64,000 nucleotides of DNA from Planctomycetota bacterium (lineage in GTDB: Bacteria; Planctomycetota; Planctomycetia; Pirellulales; PALSA-1355): NCBI GenBank assembly GCA_003389325.1, contig QQVE01000034.1:1-64000 (forward strand), read 5' to 3'. The position numbers were made by a program, and so were the translations under genes. Below the pieces are notes generated by a model, which saw nothing but the letters and a program-made list of their open reading frames with translations, ran no database searches and had not been told where the DNA came from. This document shows, one piece after another, positions 26,801-34,694 of the stretch. Position 1 is the stretch's first letter; each line of letters begins with the position of its first letter.

Positions 26801-28215
26801 TGCCGGGATACTACGCGGGCGATCAGCCGATCACGACGCTAACCAACAGCGGCGGCTACTACGAATTCCTGGGACTGCCGCCGGGATCGTATGCCGTGTA
26901 TGAGATTCGGCCCGAGGGCTACTTGCCGGGCATCGACACGCCCGGTTCGACCGGCGGCATCGTGATCAGTCCGCTGGTGACCACCGACCCGGCCGTGCTG
27001 GCCGGGCTGGTGGAGCTGCCCTCGGACGACGCGATCGTGCAGATCGCGCTGGCCGCGGGCATTCACTCCACCGACAACAACTTCAGCGTCGTGACGACGG
27101 TGCCGCCACCGCCGATCATCTTGCCGCCGCTATTGGGCAATCCCGATCCTCCGCCGGTGCCGCTGCTGCCCTTGGCACCTCCGCTCGAGAATCCGCTTCC
27201 TTTCTTGCAGACGCCGTTTCTCGTGCAGCCCGTGCTCACTCGTGCCGGCGGGCAACTGTATACCTGGCACCTGAGCGTCGTCGACGCGGGCTTTCCGCGC
27301 GGGGAACTGCCGGGCGCCGGCGTGCAGCTCACGGCCGCGCGGCCCGAGGACCTCGTGCAGTGGAGCGACGAGGAGCTGGACGAGGTCGAGTGGAGCGTGC
27401 TGGACGACAGCGGCGACACGCCCGTGGTGCGCAAGATTCGCTTCGGCAAGCGGGGCGGACTGCCGGTGGCCGGCGACTTTAACGGCGACGGACGCTTCGA
27501 GATCGGCGTGTTCATCGACGGCCACTGGTTCATCGACCTGAACGCCAACGGCAAGTGGGATGAAGGCGACCTGTGGGCCAAGCTGGGCCACCAGCGCGAC
27601 CAGCCCGTCACGGGCGACTGGAACGGCGACGGCAAGACCGACATCGGCATCTACGGCCCGGCCTGGAGCGGCGATCCACGGGCCATCGCCCACGAGCCGG
27701 GGCTGCCCGATCCGCACAACGAAAACCGCGGCAAGCACAAGAACATTCCGCGCCCGCGGCACGAGACGGCCATCGGCGAGCGTCGGCTGAAGCGCACGGC
27801 CGACGGCAAGCCGCGCTCGGACCTGATCGACCACGTGTTCTTCTACGGCACGCCGGGCGACCACGCGGTGGTGGGCGACTGGAACGGCGACGGCATCGAC
27901 ACGATCGGAGTGTTTCGCAACGGCATGTGGCGCCGCGACGCCGACGGCGACGGCGAACGCACCGACCGCGACCACGCACACCGCTTCGGACAGCACGGCG
28001 ACAAGCCGCTCTCGGGCGACTTCAACGGCGATGGCATCGAAGAGATGGCCATCTTCCGCGACGGCACCTGGTACATCGACACCAACAATAACGGGGTGAT
28101 CGACAACGACGACCTGGTGCTTAAGCTAGGCGAAGCCGGAGACATTCCGGTGGTGGGCGACTTCGACGGCGACGGCAAATCTGAGCCGGCGGTGTACCAC
28201 GATCCGGCGGCGTGA
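23848..28215 (+). CDS. Large surface-type protein with seven SdrD_B-like domains and C-terminal FG-GAP/VCBS-like repeats
   Basis: The product has 1455 residues from GTG 23848 with GGAGG upstream. The N terminus (RRPRRCGFEEIESRRLMAAD) is a planctomycete LEPR-XLL-type export/anchor motif. Residues about 35-215 form a unique beta domain. From about residue 250 come seven SdrD_B/CnaB-like domains, each with a [G-x-V-x-x-D] start, an 'AGVTxxLxDxxG' strand and 'YxFxxLxPGTYxVxExQPxGY'. Domains 2-6 follow an exact A-B-A-B-A order (see repeat entry). A-type domains carry Cys in GDCEDPGNPPL and DFCEIPPA. After a Pro-rich linker (about 1085-1120) the C terminus has five [V-x-GDFNGDG/GDWNGDG] motifs, calcium-binding FG-GAP/VCBS-like loops. 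A cell-surface or secreted adhesive role is likely. The gene follows the exported WD40 gene by 54 nt. Confidence 0.88.
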   Translation: MGLLHKINRLRKWMAGESANLPTKHARRPRRCGFEEIESRRLMAADLHVGSVYYEQAAGDDLNPNIIHFTFEGGAAGTELTRIVIDGDKDGLGRSAGDIFFDTAPGGFGAFRSNPLRIISHDGFEVLNTQVVDGGMRMVIDLAGFQAGETLVISVDVDEYQFVSGDDIDINAVAEGAEFQRSKFITTFKAPHYEDLTATTLFWDAYNKNFADAASQSGSTLELPPDRYNQPPDLSDLTAGAVAVAEQVALPNSIAGVVFLDHNLNNDQDAGDPGIRGVELALLQWDGSKYVATGLTTVTDTLGRYRFDDLEIGKFRVVESQPDGYRSVGAAAGTVNGVTRGVVTTSDIVSEIELLGGEDSVHNDFAEYLPVSIGGRVHVNTTGDCEDPGNPPLAGVTIHLLDQNGTIIDTVVTDKNGEYLFDDLRPGIYGVREVQPVGYFSGATLVGSAGGDKGNDVITNVVLTSGVDAVNYDFCEIPPATISGYVYVDTNNNGIRDAGEAPIAGVTLTLKDENGQPTGATTVTDANGYYQFSGLRPGTYGVGEVQPVGYLDGLDTPGSAGGTAQNPGDMIMGAVLTGGVTAVNYNFGELLPVSISGYVHVSYTGDCEDPGNPPLADVLIELLNDSGQVVATTRTNADGYYIFDDLAPGTYSVREVQPEGYFDGGEKAGSAGGTVSDDLISNVQLVSGTAAVDYNFCEIPPAELCGYVYVDRNNNGIRDPGEEGIGGVTVHLKDTNGNLLGITAITDASGLYCFENLRPGTYGVGEDQPVGYFDGLDAAGTAGGVAMNPGDMIMGAVLTPGLHAKEYNFGELPPASLAGMVHVNVTGDCEDPGNPPLEGVTIHLLDSTGNVIAITTTNAQGRYRFANLAPGTYSVREIQPTGYFDGGEDVGSAGGVEGDDLISDIVLLAGVNAVDYDFCEIPPAALSGHVFQDGPPIPVDQPGQIPDVLALRDGQLTPDDILLPGVLLQLRDGITGLPIYGSAALPGYYAGDQPITTLTNSGGYYEFLGLPPGSYAVYEIRPEGYLPGIDTPGSTGGIVISPLVTTDPAVLAGLVELPSDDAIVQIALAAGIHSTDNNFSVVTTVPPPPIILPPLLGNPDPPPVPLLPLAPPLENPLPFLQTPFLVQPVLTRAGGQLYTWHLSVVDAGFPRGELPGAGVQLTAARPEDLVQWSDEELDEVEWSVLDDSGDTPVVRKIRFGKRGGLPVAGDFNGDGRFEIGVFIDGHWFIDLNANGKWDEGDLWAKLGHQRDQPVTGDWNGDGKTDIGIYGPAWSGDPRAIAHEPGLPDPHNENRGKHKNIPRPRHETAIGERRLKRTADGKPRSDLIDHVFFYGTPGDHAVVGDWNGDGIDTIGVFRNGMWRRDADGDGERTDRDHAHRFGQHGDKPLSGDFNGDGIEEMAIFRDGTWYIDTNNNGVIDNDDLVLKLGEAGDIPVVGDFDGDGKSEPAVYHDPAA
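24961..26619 (+). repeat. In-frame 666-bp supra-repeat (A 327 bp + B 339 bp) coding SdrD_B-like domains
   Basis: A-type units begin at 24961, 25627 and 26293; B-type units at 25288 and 25954. Every A unit is 327 bp (109 codons) and every B unit 339 bp (113 codons), so the A-B pair repeats with an exact period of 666 bp and no indels across 2.5 copies. A units share GDCEDPGNPPL and DFCEIPPA; B units share GYVYVD.NNNGIRD and NPGDMIMGAVLT. Confidence 0.9.
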
Positions 28216-28312
28216 GCCGTGCGGCGGAAGAACTGAGCGAAGCCCGAATCGGCCGTCGTGGCCGGTGAGCAAGAGCAGACAGACGCGCCGTCGCCCGTGG
28301 CTTCGGGCTAAA

Positions 28313-28480
28313 CTATTTGCCGATTTTTTCGAGTTCGGCTTTGGTGGCGGCAATGTCCTGATCGAGGCGCGAGACCTCGTCGGGATCGTCCATCTGCTTG
28401 ACGGCACCGGCCCGCTGCTGCTGTAGTTTTTGCAGCCGCTGGCGCAACACTTCCTGCTTTTTCTTGGCTTTCTTGTCCAT
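28313..28480 (-). CDS. Small charged coiled-coil protein, unknown function
   Basis: The product has 55 residues from ATG 28480 (MDKKAKKKQEVLRQRLQKLQ). Nearly the whole sequence is a predicted amphipathic helix with Lys/Arg/Gln at the start and Asp/Glu at the end (DPDEVSRLDQDIAATKAELE). The open frame extends upstream to 28582, but this ATG is only 8 nt after the stop of the preceding gene at 28489, suggesting translational coupling. No family is recognised. It might bind nucleic acid or a partner helix of its operon neighbour. Confidence 0.65.
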   Translation of the reverse strand: MDKKAKKKQEVLRQRLQKLQQQRAGAVKQMDDPDEVSRLDQDIAATKAELEKIGK

Positions 28481-28488
28481 GAGAGCGC

Positions 28489-29193
28489 CTATTCGATGGG
28501 TTCTTCCTCGGAAGCTTCGGCCTCGGGCGACTTGAGCGAGCGGACCAACAGCAGCGCGTCGAGCGGCTGGAAGCCGAAGCATTCGCCCAGCAGCGTGGCG
28601 GCCGCATACTCGTTGGTCTCGTCGACGGCCGAAGCGAACTGCTCGAGCCGGTGGGTGTACTCGCCCCAGCGCTCGCGCTGAGCGGCGAACACCTCGGCCC
28701 CACGCCGCGCCTGGCTCGGCTTGATGTCGAACACTTCGGAAATCACTCGGGCCGTGCTGGCCTGATCGCCGGCCTGGGTGAACACGCAGATACTGGCAAA
28801 CTGCTCCACCAGGGGATGCAAAGGCGGCTCTTCACAACGCGCCGGAGCGGGCAACGCCAACAACGTGATGGGGGCCGTCGGCTCCAGATCGAGCGGAGAA
28901 GAGCAGTCGGAGGCCAGGTCCGCGTACACGATCTCGCTGGCCGCCTCGTCGGCAGGACTCTGCGGAGAATCGGGAGGCAGGCTCGACAGCATCGCGTTCA
29001 AGTGGGCCAAACGCCCGCCGAGCTGATCGTAGATCGTTTCGATTTCGCTGAGGTACGAATGGCCCTCGGCGTCATCGGCGATCTCGTGCTTCGACTCGAT
29101 GATCCGCTGCGACAGCCGTTCACTGAGCGTGTCGCGGGCTTTCTGCAGAATCGATATGGCTAAGGCGCGTTGATTCATCTCGTGGTGGCCCAT
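28489..29193 (-). CDS. Conserved-looking hypothetical protein, cytoplasmic
   Basis: The product has 234 residues from ATG 29193 (MGHHEMNQRALAISILQKAR); an ATG at 29178 is an equally possible start. The N-terminal third is helical (ARDTLSERLSQRIIESKHEI, then YLSEIETIYDQLGGRLAHLN). The middle is Ser/Pro-rich and the C-terminal part (CVFTQAGDQASTARVISEVF to LLGECFGFQPLDALLLVRSL) is again helical and ends in an acidic tail. There are no membrane segments and no known motif. It is followed 8 nt later by the small coiled-coil gene, so the two may form a complex. No function can be assigned. Confidence 0.6.
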   Translation of the reverse strand: MGHHEMNQRALAISILQKARDTLSERLSQRIIESKHEIADDAEGHSYLSEIETIYDQLGGRLAHLNAMLSSLPPDSPQSPADEAASEIVYADLASDCSSPLDLEPTAPITLLALPAPARCEEPPLHPLVEQFASICVFTQAGDQASTARVISEVFDIKPSQARRGAEVFAAQRERWGEYTHRLEQFASAVDETNEYAAATLLGECFGFQPLDALLLVRSLKSPEAEASEEEPIE

Positions 29194-29262
29194 CTCTACC
29201 GATTCGGTCGGCGGGCGAAGGGCACGCCGGCACGACCGTAACCGTTTGCGTAATCCAACTTA

Positions 29263-29799
29263 CTAGATTAATCCACGGCCCCCAGGCTTGCAAAACCCTG
29301 CTCGGATTGCCGCGCTCTCGGCCTTTGCCTCGGGAGCCTCGTCCTTGGGCACTTTTTCGGCCGTCCGCAGCACGCCCGAGATGCAGACCACGAGGACCGC
29401 CAGCACGATGTTCACGTTCAGCCAGGTGCGGGTGTTTTTGCGCATGGCCGCGGCGGCCGGCGTCTTGCCCACCAGCAGGCTGGCGATCGCGAAGATGGCC
29501 ATCGCCAGCAGAAACTTGGTGCCGAACAGCGGATGGTACCAGCGCGGCAACTCGTAGTTGGCCACGATCACGAAGAAGTTGTACAGCCCGCTGACCAGCA
29601 AGAACGCGATGGCCGCGGCCACCAGCTTGGCAAAGCGGGCGCGCATGGCCGCGTGGATCGACTCACGCAGCTCCTCGGGCTGGGGCTCGAGCGCCGGCAG
29701 CACGACGAACCGCGCGAAAATGCTCCCTCCGACCGCCGTGATGGCCGCCAGAATATGCGCCCAGCGGAAGAGCAGGCCCAACAGGTATTGAATGTCCAT
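29263..29799 (-). CDS. CopD-like / DUF integral membrane protein with four segments
   Basis: The product has 178 residues from ATG 29799 with AAAGGAG upstream. Hydrophobic segments lie at about 8-30, 55-80, 92-112 and 122-145. The first carries the conserved 'RWAHILAAITAVGGSIFARF' sequence; the histidine in WxH is typical of CopD-related and DUF-type haem/copper membrane proteins. YHPLFGTKFLLAMAIFAIAS is the third segment. The C-terminal 35 residues are a soluble tail. Copper handling or a cytochrome-like redox function is possible but unproven. It sits 35 nt after the cca gene on the same strand; between them is the 10-bp palindrome TCTCGCGAGA (29814-29823). Confidence 0.65.
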   Translation of the reverse strand: MDIQYLLGLLFRWAHILAAITAVGGSIFARFVVLPALEPQPEELRESIHAAMRARFAKLVAAAIAFLLVSGLYNFFVIVANYELPRWYHPLFGTKFLLAMAIFAIASLLVGKTPAAAAMRKNTRTWLNVNIVLAVLVVCISGVLRTAEKVPKDEAPEAKAESAAIRAGFCKPGGRGLI

Positions 29800-29834
29800 G
29801 GTCTCCTTTCGACTCTCGCGAGATTCGACTCAAT

Positions 29835-31133
29835 TTACTCGTTCGACTTGCCTTCGGCCTTGGCCCGGAGCCGGTCGACGAGCCCCAGGGCTTCGGTCTT
29901 GCTGGTAACTTCGCCATCCAACTGGGCACGGCGTACGGCGCCGAGCAATTTCTGATATTGCTTGCCGCGGGGCACACCGTGGGCAATCAGGTCGTCGCCC
30001 CCAAGCAGCGGCGCCGGATCGAGCTCCTCGGGCGGAAGCGTCAACTTCGCGCGACAATACTCCGCGTCGTCATTCGACTCGCCGGCCACGACGGCCAGCG
30101 CCTCGTGCAGGGCGATCAAATCCTCGATCCCGTCCGACACCAGCAGCGGCTGTAGCTGTGACCAACGCAGTGCGCTCGCGCCGCGCAAGGCGGCTTGCGA
30201 TTCGAGCAGCCAGCACGTGCGGCGGCTTTCGGCATTCGAGAGCTTCCAGCGGCGGCAAATCTCGGCCGCACCCCGTACATCGGCAAAGGGATGCAATAGC
30301 CCTGCCAGCGCCAAGGGGAAGCCCGGTTCGTGCAGGGCGTCGAGCGTTTCCAGCGCTGCCAGCCAGGCCTGATCGGCCGGGCGGCCGACGGGTGTCTTCA
30401 CGCCCGCTTCGTTCGCCATCGACAGCTCGGGCAGAATGACGGACAGCAGGCCCACGTCGCGCATCAGGTCGATGGCGGTTGCGCGGCTGCGGTGCACAAG
30501 CATCAAGCGCATCTCTGCGGCAATTCGTTCGGCGCTGACCACGCGGATCTCGCCGGCCATGGCCTCGACCGCCTCGCGCGTGGCCACGTCGAGCGCAAAG
30601 TCAAACGTCGCCGTGAACCGCACGGCCCGCAGCAGACGCAGCTTGTCTTCCTCGAACCGTGCCCGCGGCTCGCCGATGGCGCGCACCACGCCGCGGCCCA
30701 GGTCGTTGACGCCGCCTACGTAGTCGACCACGCGCTCCTCCACCGGATCGTAAAACAAGCCGTTGATCGTGAAGTCGCGGCGATGGGCGTCCGCCTCAGG
30801 CGTGCTGAACTCGACGGCGTCGGGATGCCGGCCGTCGCTGTACGTGACGTCGCGGCGAAAGGTGGCCACTTCGATCTGCCCGGCGCGGCGCGGACCCACC
30901 ACGGTGATGACCCCGAATTGCGCGCCCACCGGCACGGTGCGGCGGCGGCCGAACACGCTTCGGATCTCGTCGGGGGTGGCGGTGGTGGCCACGTCGTAGT
31001 CCTTGGGCGGCCGACCGATCAGTTGATCGCGCACGCAGCCGCCGGCCCAGTACGTCTCGAATCCCTGCTCGCGCAACGTCTGCACCACTTCGACGGCGAA
31101 CTGGCGTTGCTTATCGGGATCGAGCGGTGTCAC
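29835..31133 (-). CDS. cca: CCA tRNA nucleotidyltransferase / poly(A) polymerase family
   Basis: The product has 432 residues from GTG 31133, which has GAGG five nt upstream; a TTG at 31163 would add ten residues. The class II nucleotidyltransferase head is clear: YWAGGCVRDQLIGRPPKDYD (catalytic DYD), then ATTATPDEI, VATFRRD, RRDFTINGLFYD (template region) and GEPRARFEEDKLRLLRAVRF (RNA-binding 'neck' motif with EDxxR). The C-terminal helical body (about 230-410) has no HD domain signature. The enzyme adds CCA to tRNA 3' ends. As class II enzymes split into CCA-, CC- and A-adding types, and poly(A) polymerase I is related, the precise activity is inferred from family. Confidence 0.93.
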   Translation of the reverse strand: MTPLDPDKQRQFAVEVVQTLREQGFETYWAGGCVRDQLIGRPPKDYDVATTATPDEIRSVFGRRRTVPVGAQFGVITVVGPRRAGQIEVATFRRDVTYSDGRHPDAVEFSTPEADAHRRDFTINGLFYDPVEERVVDYVGGVNDLGRGVVRAIGEPRARFEEDKLRLLRAVRFTATFDFALDVATREAVEAMAGEIRVVSAERIAAEMRLMLVHRSRATAIDLMRDVGLLSVILPELSMANEAGVKTPVGRPADQAWLAALETLDALHEPGFPLALAGLLHPFADVRGAAEICRRWKLSNAESRRTCWLLESQAALRGASALRWSQLQPLLVSDGIEDLIALHEALAVVAGESNDDAEYCRAKLTLPPEELDPAPLLGGDDLIAHGVPRGKQYQKLLGAVRRAQLDGEVTSKTEALGLVDRLRAKAEGKSNE

Positions 31134-31208
31134 CGTCGCCTCACGTAATCTGACGGGCTGCAAGCATCGGATTATAGGACGCGGCCGCCAAAGCGGCAGG
31201 GGCCCAGC

Positions 31209-34200
31209 TCATTCTCCGCTCGCGACGCCTTGCCTGGCCGCGGCAATGGCGCGGCCGACCAGCGACACGACGCGGTTGCGGGCCCGGGCGTCCCAGGCGA
31301 ACGCGTGCTCCGCGCCGTTTCGCAGGAAGTGCAACCGCAGGCTCGCCGGCGGGGCACCCAAAATCCGTTCGGTAGCCAGCCCGTAGACGAACATCTGCAT
31401 TTCGTAAGCGGCCGCCTCGCGCGCGACGTCGGAGCCCGAAACGCGATTCGTCTTGAAGTCGAGCACGTGCCAGTTCCCCGCGGCATCCTGGTAGAGCCGA
31501 TCGATGAATCCCGCCAGCGAGGCCTCGATGAACAACCGCTCGGGCGGCCAGGCCAGCAGGAACTCCACTTCCGCATGACACGCTTGCGCCGCGGCCAGTT
31601 CGCCGGCCCGCTGCGAGACCGCGAATCGCTCGACCATCGCCACGGCCTCGGCCACCTCGGCCGGACGGTCGGGCAGGTGTTGCTCGGCAAGGAACTCGAC
31701 CATCTCGCGGAGGCTGTCTGGGGGGTTCCTGAAGTCGATGGCCGCCAGGGCGGCGTGGACGAGTGTCCCCAAACTGCGAGGATCGTCCGACGGCTGATCG
31801 AAAAACGCCGCGTCGTTGAGTCGTTCGTAGCGGGGTTCGAGCGTGCCGGCCAGTCGCGAGAATGAGTACTGTCGCGGAGCACTCGCGTCGCGGGCAATCG
31901 GAGCAAAGGCACGGGGCGCTGGGGCCGGGGTGATGTCCGAGAGGCCGTCGACCATCTTGGCCACGTCCACCCGCCGCCGGCTTCCCGTGCCGCGGTGCTC
32001 GACCGCGGGCTCTTCGGTCGTCACCCGGATCGCGGGACGGGGCTCACCTTCGGGCAGCCGACCCACGAACCGTCCCGACAACAAGTCGAATCGGCTGGCC
32101 AAGAGCTTCGTCCACGGTCCGCCATCGTCGCCCAGGTTCCTGACGCCGCCGGAAAGAATCAGGTAGTCGGCCGCCCGGGTGGTCGCCACGTAGAGCACGC
32201 GATTCGCTTCACGCGCTTCCTCCTCTTTCTCCTGCCAGGCCCAGAGGTCGTGGCCGCTCGTGGGGCAGTGATCGCCTGAGCCGTTCGCCAAACGCACGAG
32301 CGGTCCGAGCTCGGTGTCGAGGTGGGCCGATCGAGCGCCGGTGTTTTGCCTTCGGTCGACGTCGGGCACCACGACCAGGGGGAATTCGAGCCCCTTTGAC
32401 TGATGGATCGTCATCAGCCGCACCACGTTGGCATTTTCCGAATGCGTGGCCGCCAGCGGCTCATCGGGCTGACCCGCCACGAACTCGGACAACTGGGCGA
32501 TAAAGTCCGAGAGGCCCAAAAAGTCGCCGCGTTGAAAGCCGCGCGCCCGCTCTTGCAGCTTGACCAGGTTGGCCAGCGTGCGGTCGCCGAGAAACTCTCC
32601 CAGCACCACGGAGTCGTACCCGGTGAGCGCGAAGGCCATCTCGATCAGCTCGCTGATCCGCAAGCGATCCTTGCACTCTCCCAGCCGGCGAAGCGTTTGC
32701 GCGGCGTGCGCAGCCCGCTGCTGTTGATCGGGCGGGATTTCGCTGGGAAACACGTCGGCGTGCAACCCGCCGCCCAGGCCCGCCGGATGACGCGACAGCC
32801 AAAAGATCGTTTCGTCGCTGAGCGAGAACATCGGGCTGCGCAATACACCGATCAGGCTCACCGCGTCGGCGGGGCTGTTGAGCACGCGCAGCAGGTTCAG
32901 CAGGTCGAAGATTTCCTGCTGAGCATAAAAGGCGTGGCCGCCGACCAGGTAGTAGTCGATCTCGTAACGCCGCAAGGCCGCCTCGTAGGCTTCAACATCC
33001 GAAAGCGCTCGAAACAAGATCGCCACGTCGCCCGGACGCGCCCCGCGCAGCGCGGCCTCGCCCGGCGCCACGTGCTCGTCCCACACGATGGGCTCGCCTT
33101 CGTCGAACAGCGCTCGCAAGCGCCGCGCGATCCACTCCGCCTCGCGATGGCGCGTCTGGGCCGCACTCTCCTTATCGCCGGTGGGGGAGGGGGCCCACAA
33201 GAACTCCACCGCCGGCTCGGGGCTCACCTGCGGACGATGCGCACGCAGCGGTTGGTATTCCGGACCGACGTCGTCCCAGAACAGCGCATTGACGAACTGC
33301 AGGATCGCCGGCTGGCTGCGAAAGTTCAGCGACAGCTTCTGCCGCCCCTGAGGCGGCGTGCGTTCGCTCAGGCGTCGAAACACGTGCGGGTCAGCACCGC
33401 GAAAGCGATAGATCGATTGCTTGTGGTCGCCCACGAAAAACAGTTTGCCGCTGTCGACGCCCGCGCCGCACAACGCTTCGAGCAGCTCGACCTGCACCGG
33501 ATCGGTGTCCTGGAACTCGTCGACCAGCAACAGCACCAGATGATCGCTCAACTGCTTGACGGCGTCGGCATGAGCCGGATCGGTCAACAGCGCCCGGGCC
33601 CGGATCAACAGGTCGTTGAAATCGAGGACTCGCAGCTCCTGCTTGCGGGATTCGTATTCCGCATAAACGGCAGCGGCCAAATCGAGCACGCTCAGCCCCA
33701 CCTCGGCCGCCTCGCGGGCAGCAGCGGGCTCAAAGTCGAGCACCCCTTGGAATTCTTTCACCAGTTTCCGCAGGCGTTTGGCGGCATCGCGAAAGCGCGT
33801 ATAGCCATCCTCGCTGGGCCAGTCCGACTTGCGCGTACCGACTACGCGCGCATCGTCGTGAATCGCGTTGAGCACGGCCGCTAAAGCGTCGATGTCGATG
33901 TTCTGCATGACCTCAAAGGACTCGAGCAGCCGATCGCAGCGATCGCGCGCCACGCCGCCCGCGGGCAACTCCTCGCGCAGTACCTCCAGCACGTCGCTCA
34001 GCTCCCGACTCGCGTTGAACTCCTCGACGATCTGCCGCCGCACCAGCTCGAATCGCTGCACCCAACAGTCGATCAGCGCTTCGGCCCCCTCGCCGAGAAA
34101 CCGCTCGACGGCCTCGGGCGACCACTCGGCCACAAATTGCCGCACGATCGCGCGCAGGTCGTTCAGGCCGAACCGCACCGCCAGCGACAGCGTGTTCTCT

Positions 34201-34694
34201 TCGCGCTCGGCCACGCGCTCGCGCAGCGCGTCGTCGACGGCCTCGGAGAGAATCGTTTCGGACTGCGACTGCTCGAGCACGGCGAACTGCGGATCGAGGC
34301 CCGCCTCGACGGCGCGGGAGCGCAACAACGAAGCACAATAGGCGTGGATCGTGCTGATTTTCGCGCCGTCGAGGGCCCGCAGCATCTCGGCCCAATACGG
34401 CGCATCGTCCGCGGGGCAGGCCAGGAGTCGCTCGTAGCAGCGCTGCCGAATGCGGTCGCGCATGTCGCGGGCCGCCCGGTCGGTAAAGGTGATCGCCACC
34501 AGCCGCCCGATGTCTTCGGGCCGCAATGCCTCGGGGTCATGAGGATCGAAGTGCGACAGATAGCGCTCGGTGAGCACGAACGTCTTGCCGCAGCCGGCTC
34601 CGGCGGACAGCGACACCGAGACCGCGCGCGTTTCCACGGCGCGACGCTGCTCGTCGGTGTACGAAGGCGCCTGGGCTGCGGTGGTGCTGCTCAC
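31209..34694 (-). CDS. addA: AddA-type helicase-nuclease subunit
   Basis: The product has 1161 residues from GTG 34694, whose first bases overlap the addB stop (GTGA); GGAG is upstream. Motifs in order: YTDEQRRAVETRAVSVSLSA; Walker A GAGCGKTFVLTERYL; AITFTDRAARDMRDRI; ISTIHAYCASLLR; DFNDLLIRARALL; motif II LVDEFQDTDPVQVELLEAL; GDHKQSIYRFRGADP; LSLNFRSQPAI; TIHQSKGLEFPLVVVPD; YVATTRAADYLILSG. The C terminus has a RecB-type nuclease domain with ASLAGFIDRLYQDAAGNWHV and LDFKTNRV (near residue 1079) providing Asp and DxK. With AddB it processes double-strand breaks for RecA loading. The length is close to B. subtilis AddA (1232). Confidence 0.93.
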   Translation of the reverse strand: MSSTTAAQAPSYTDEQRRAVETRAVSVSLSAGAGCGKTFVLTERYLSHFDPHDPEALRPEDIGRLVAITFTDRAARDMRDRIRQRCYERLLACPADDAPYWAEMLRALDGAKISTIHAYCASLLRSRAVEAGLDPQFAVLEQSQSETILSEAVDDALRERVAEREENTLSLAVRFGLNDLRAIVRQFVAEWSPEAVERFLGEGAEALIDCWVQRFELVRRQIVEEFNASRELSDVLEVLREELPAGGVARDRCDRLLESFEVMQNIDIDALAAVLNAIHDDARVVGTRKSDWPSEDGYTRFRDAAKRLRKLVKEFQGVLDFEPAAAREAAEVGLSVLDLAAAVYAEYESRKQELRVLDFNDLLIRARALLTDPAHADAVKQLSDHLVLLLVDEFQDTDPVQVELLEALCGAGVDSGKLFFVGDHKQSIYRFRGADPHVFRRLSERTPPQGRQKLSLNFRSQPAILQFVNALFWDDVGPEYQPLRAHRPQVSPEPAVEFLWAPSPTGDKESAAQTRHREAEWIARRLRALFDEGEPIVWDEHVAPGEAALRGARPGDVAILFRALSDVEAYEAALRRYEIDYYLVGGHAFYAQQEIFDLLNLLRVLNSPADAVSLIGVLRSPMFSLSDETIFWLSRHPAGLGGGLHADVFPSEIPPDQQQRAAHAAQTLRRLGECKDRLRISELIEMAFALTGYDSVVLGEFLGDRTLANLVKLQERARGFQRGDFLGLSDFIAQLSEFVAGQPDEPLAATHSENANVVRLMTIHQSKGLEFPLVVVPDVDRRQNTGARSAHLDTELGPLVRLANGSGDHCPTSGHDLWAWQEKEEEAREANRVLYVATTRAADYLILSGGVRNLGDDGGPWTKLLASRFDLLSGRFVGRLPEGEPRPAIRVTTEEPAVEHRGTGSRRRVDVAKMVDGLSDITPAPAPRAFAPIARDASAPRQYSFSRLAGTLEPRYERLNDAAFFDQPSDDPRSLGTLVHAALAAIDFRNPPDSLREMVEFLAEQHLPDRPAEVAEAVAMVERFAVSQRAGELAAAQACHAEVEFLLAWPPERLFIEASLAGFIDRLYQDAAGNWHVLDFKTNRVSGSDVAREAAAYEMQMFVYGLATERILGAPPASLRLHFLRNGAEHAFAWDARARNRVVSLVGRAIAAARQGVASGE

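Noticed and set aside
28216..28312. Terminator between the SdrD_B gene and the convergent small gene
   Set aside because: CGGCC/GGCCG (28250-28264) can pair and AGCCCGAA/TTCGGGCT can pair over a long loop, but there is no T tract on either strand, so I do not call a terminator.
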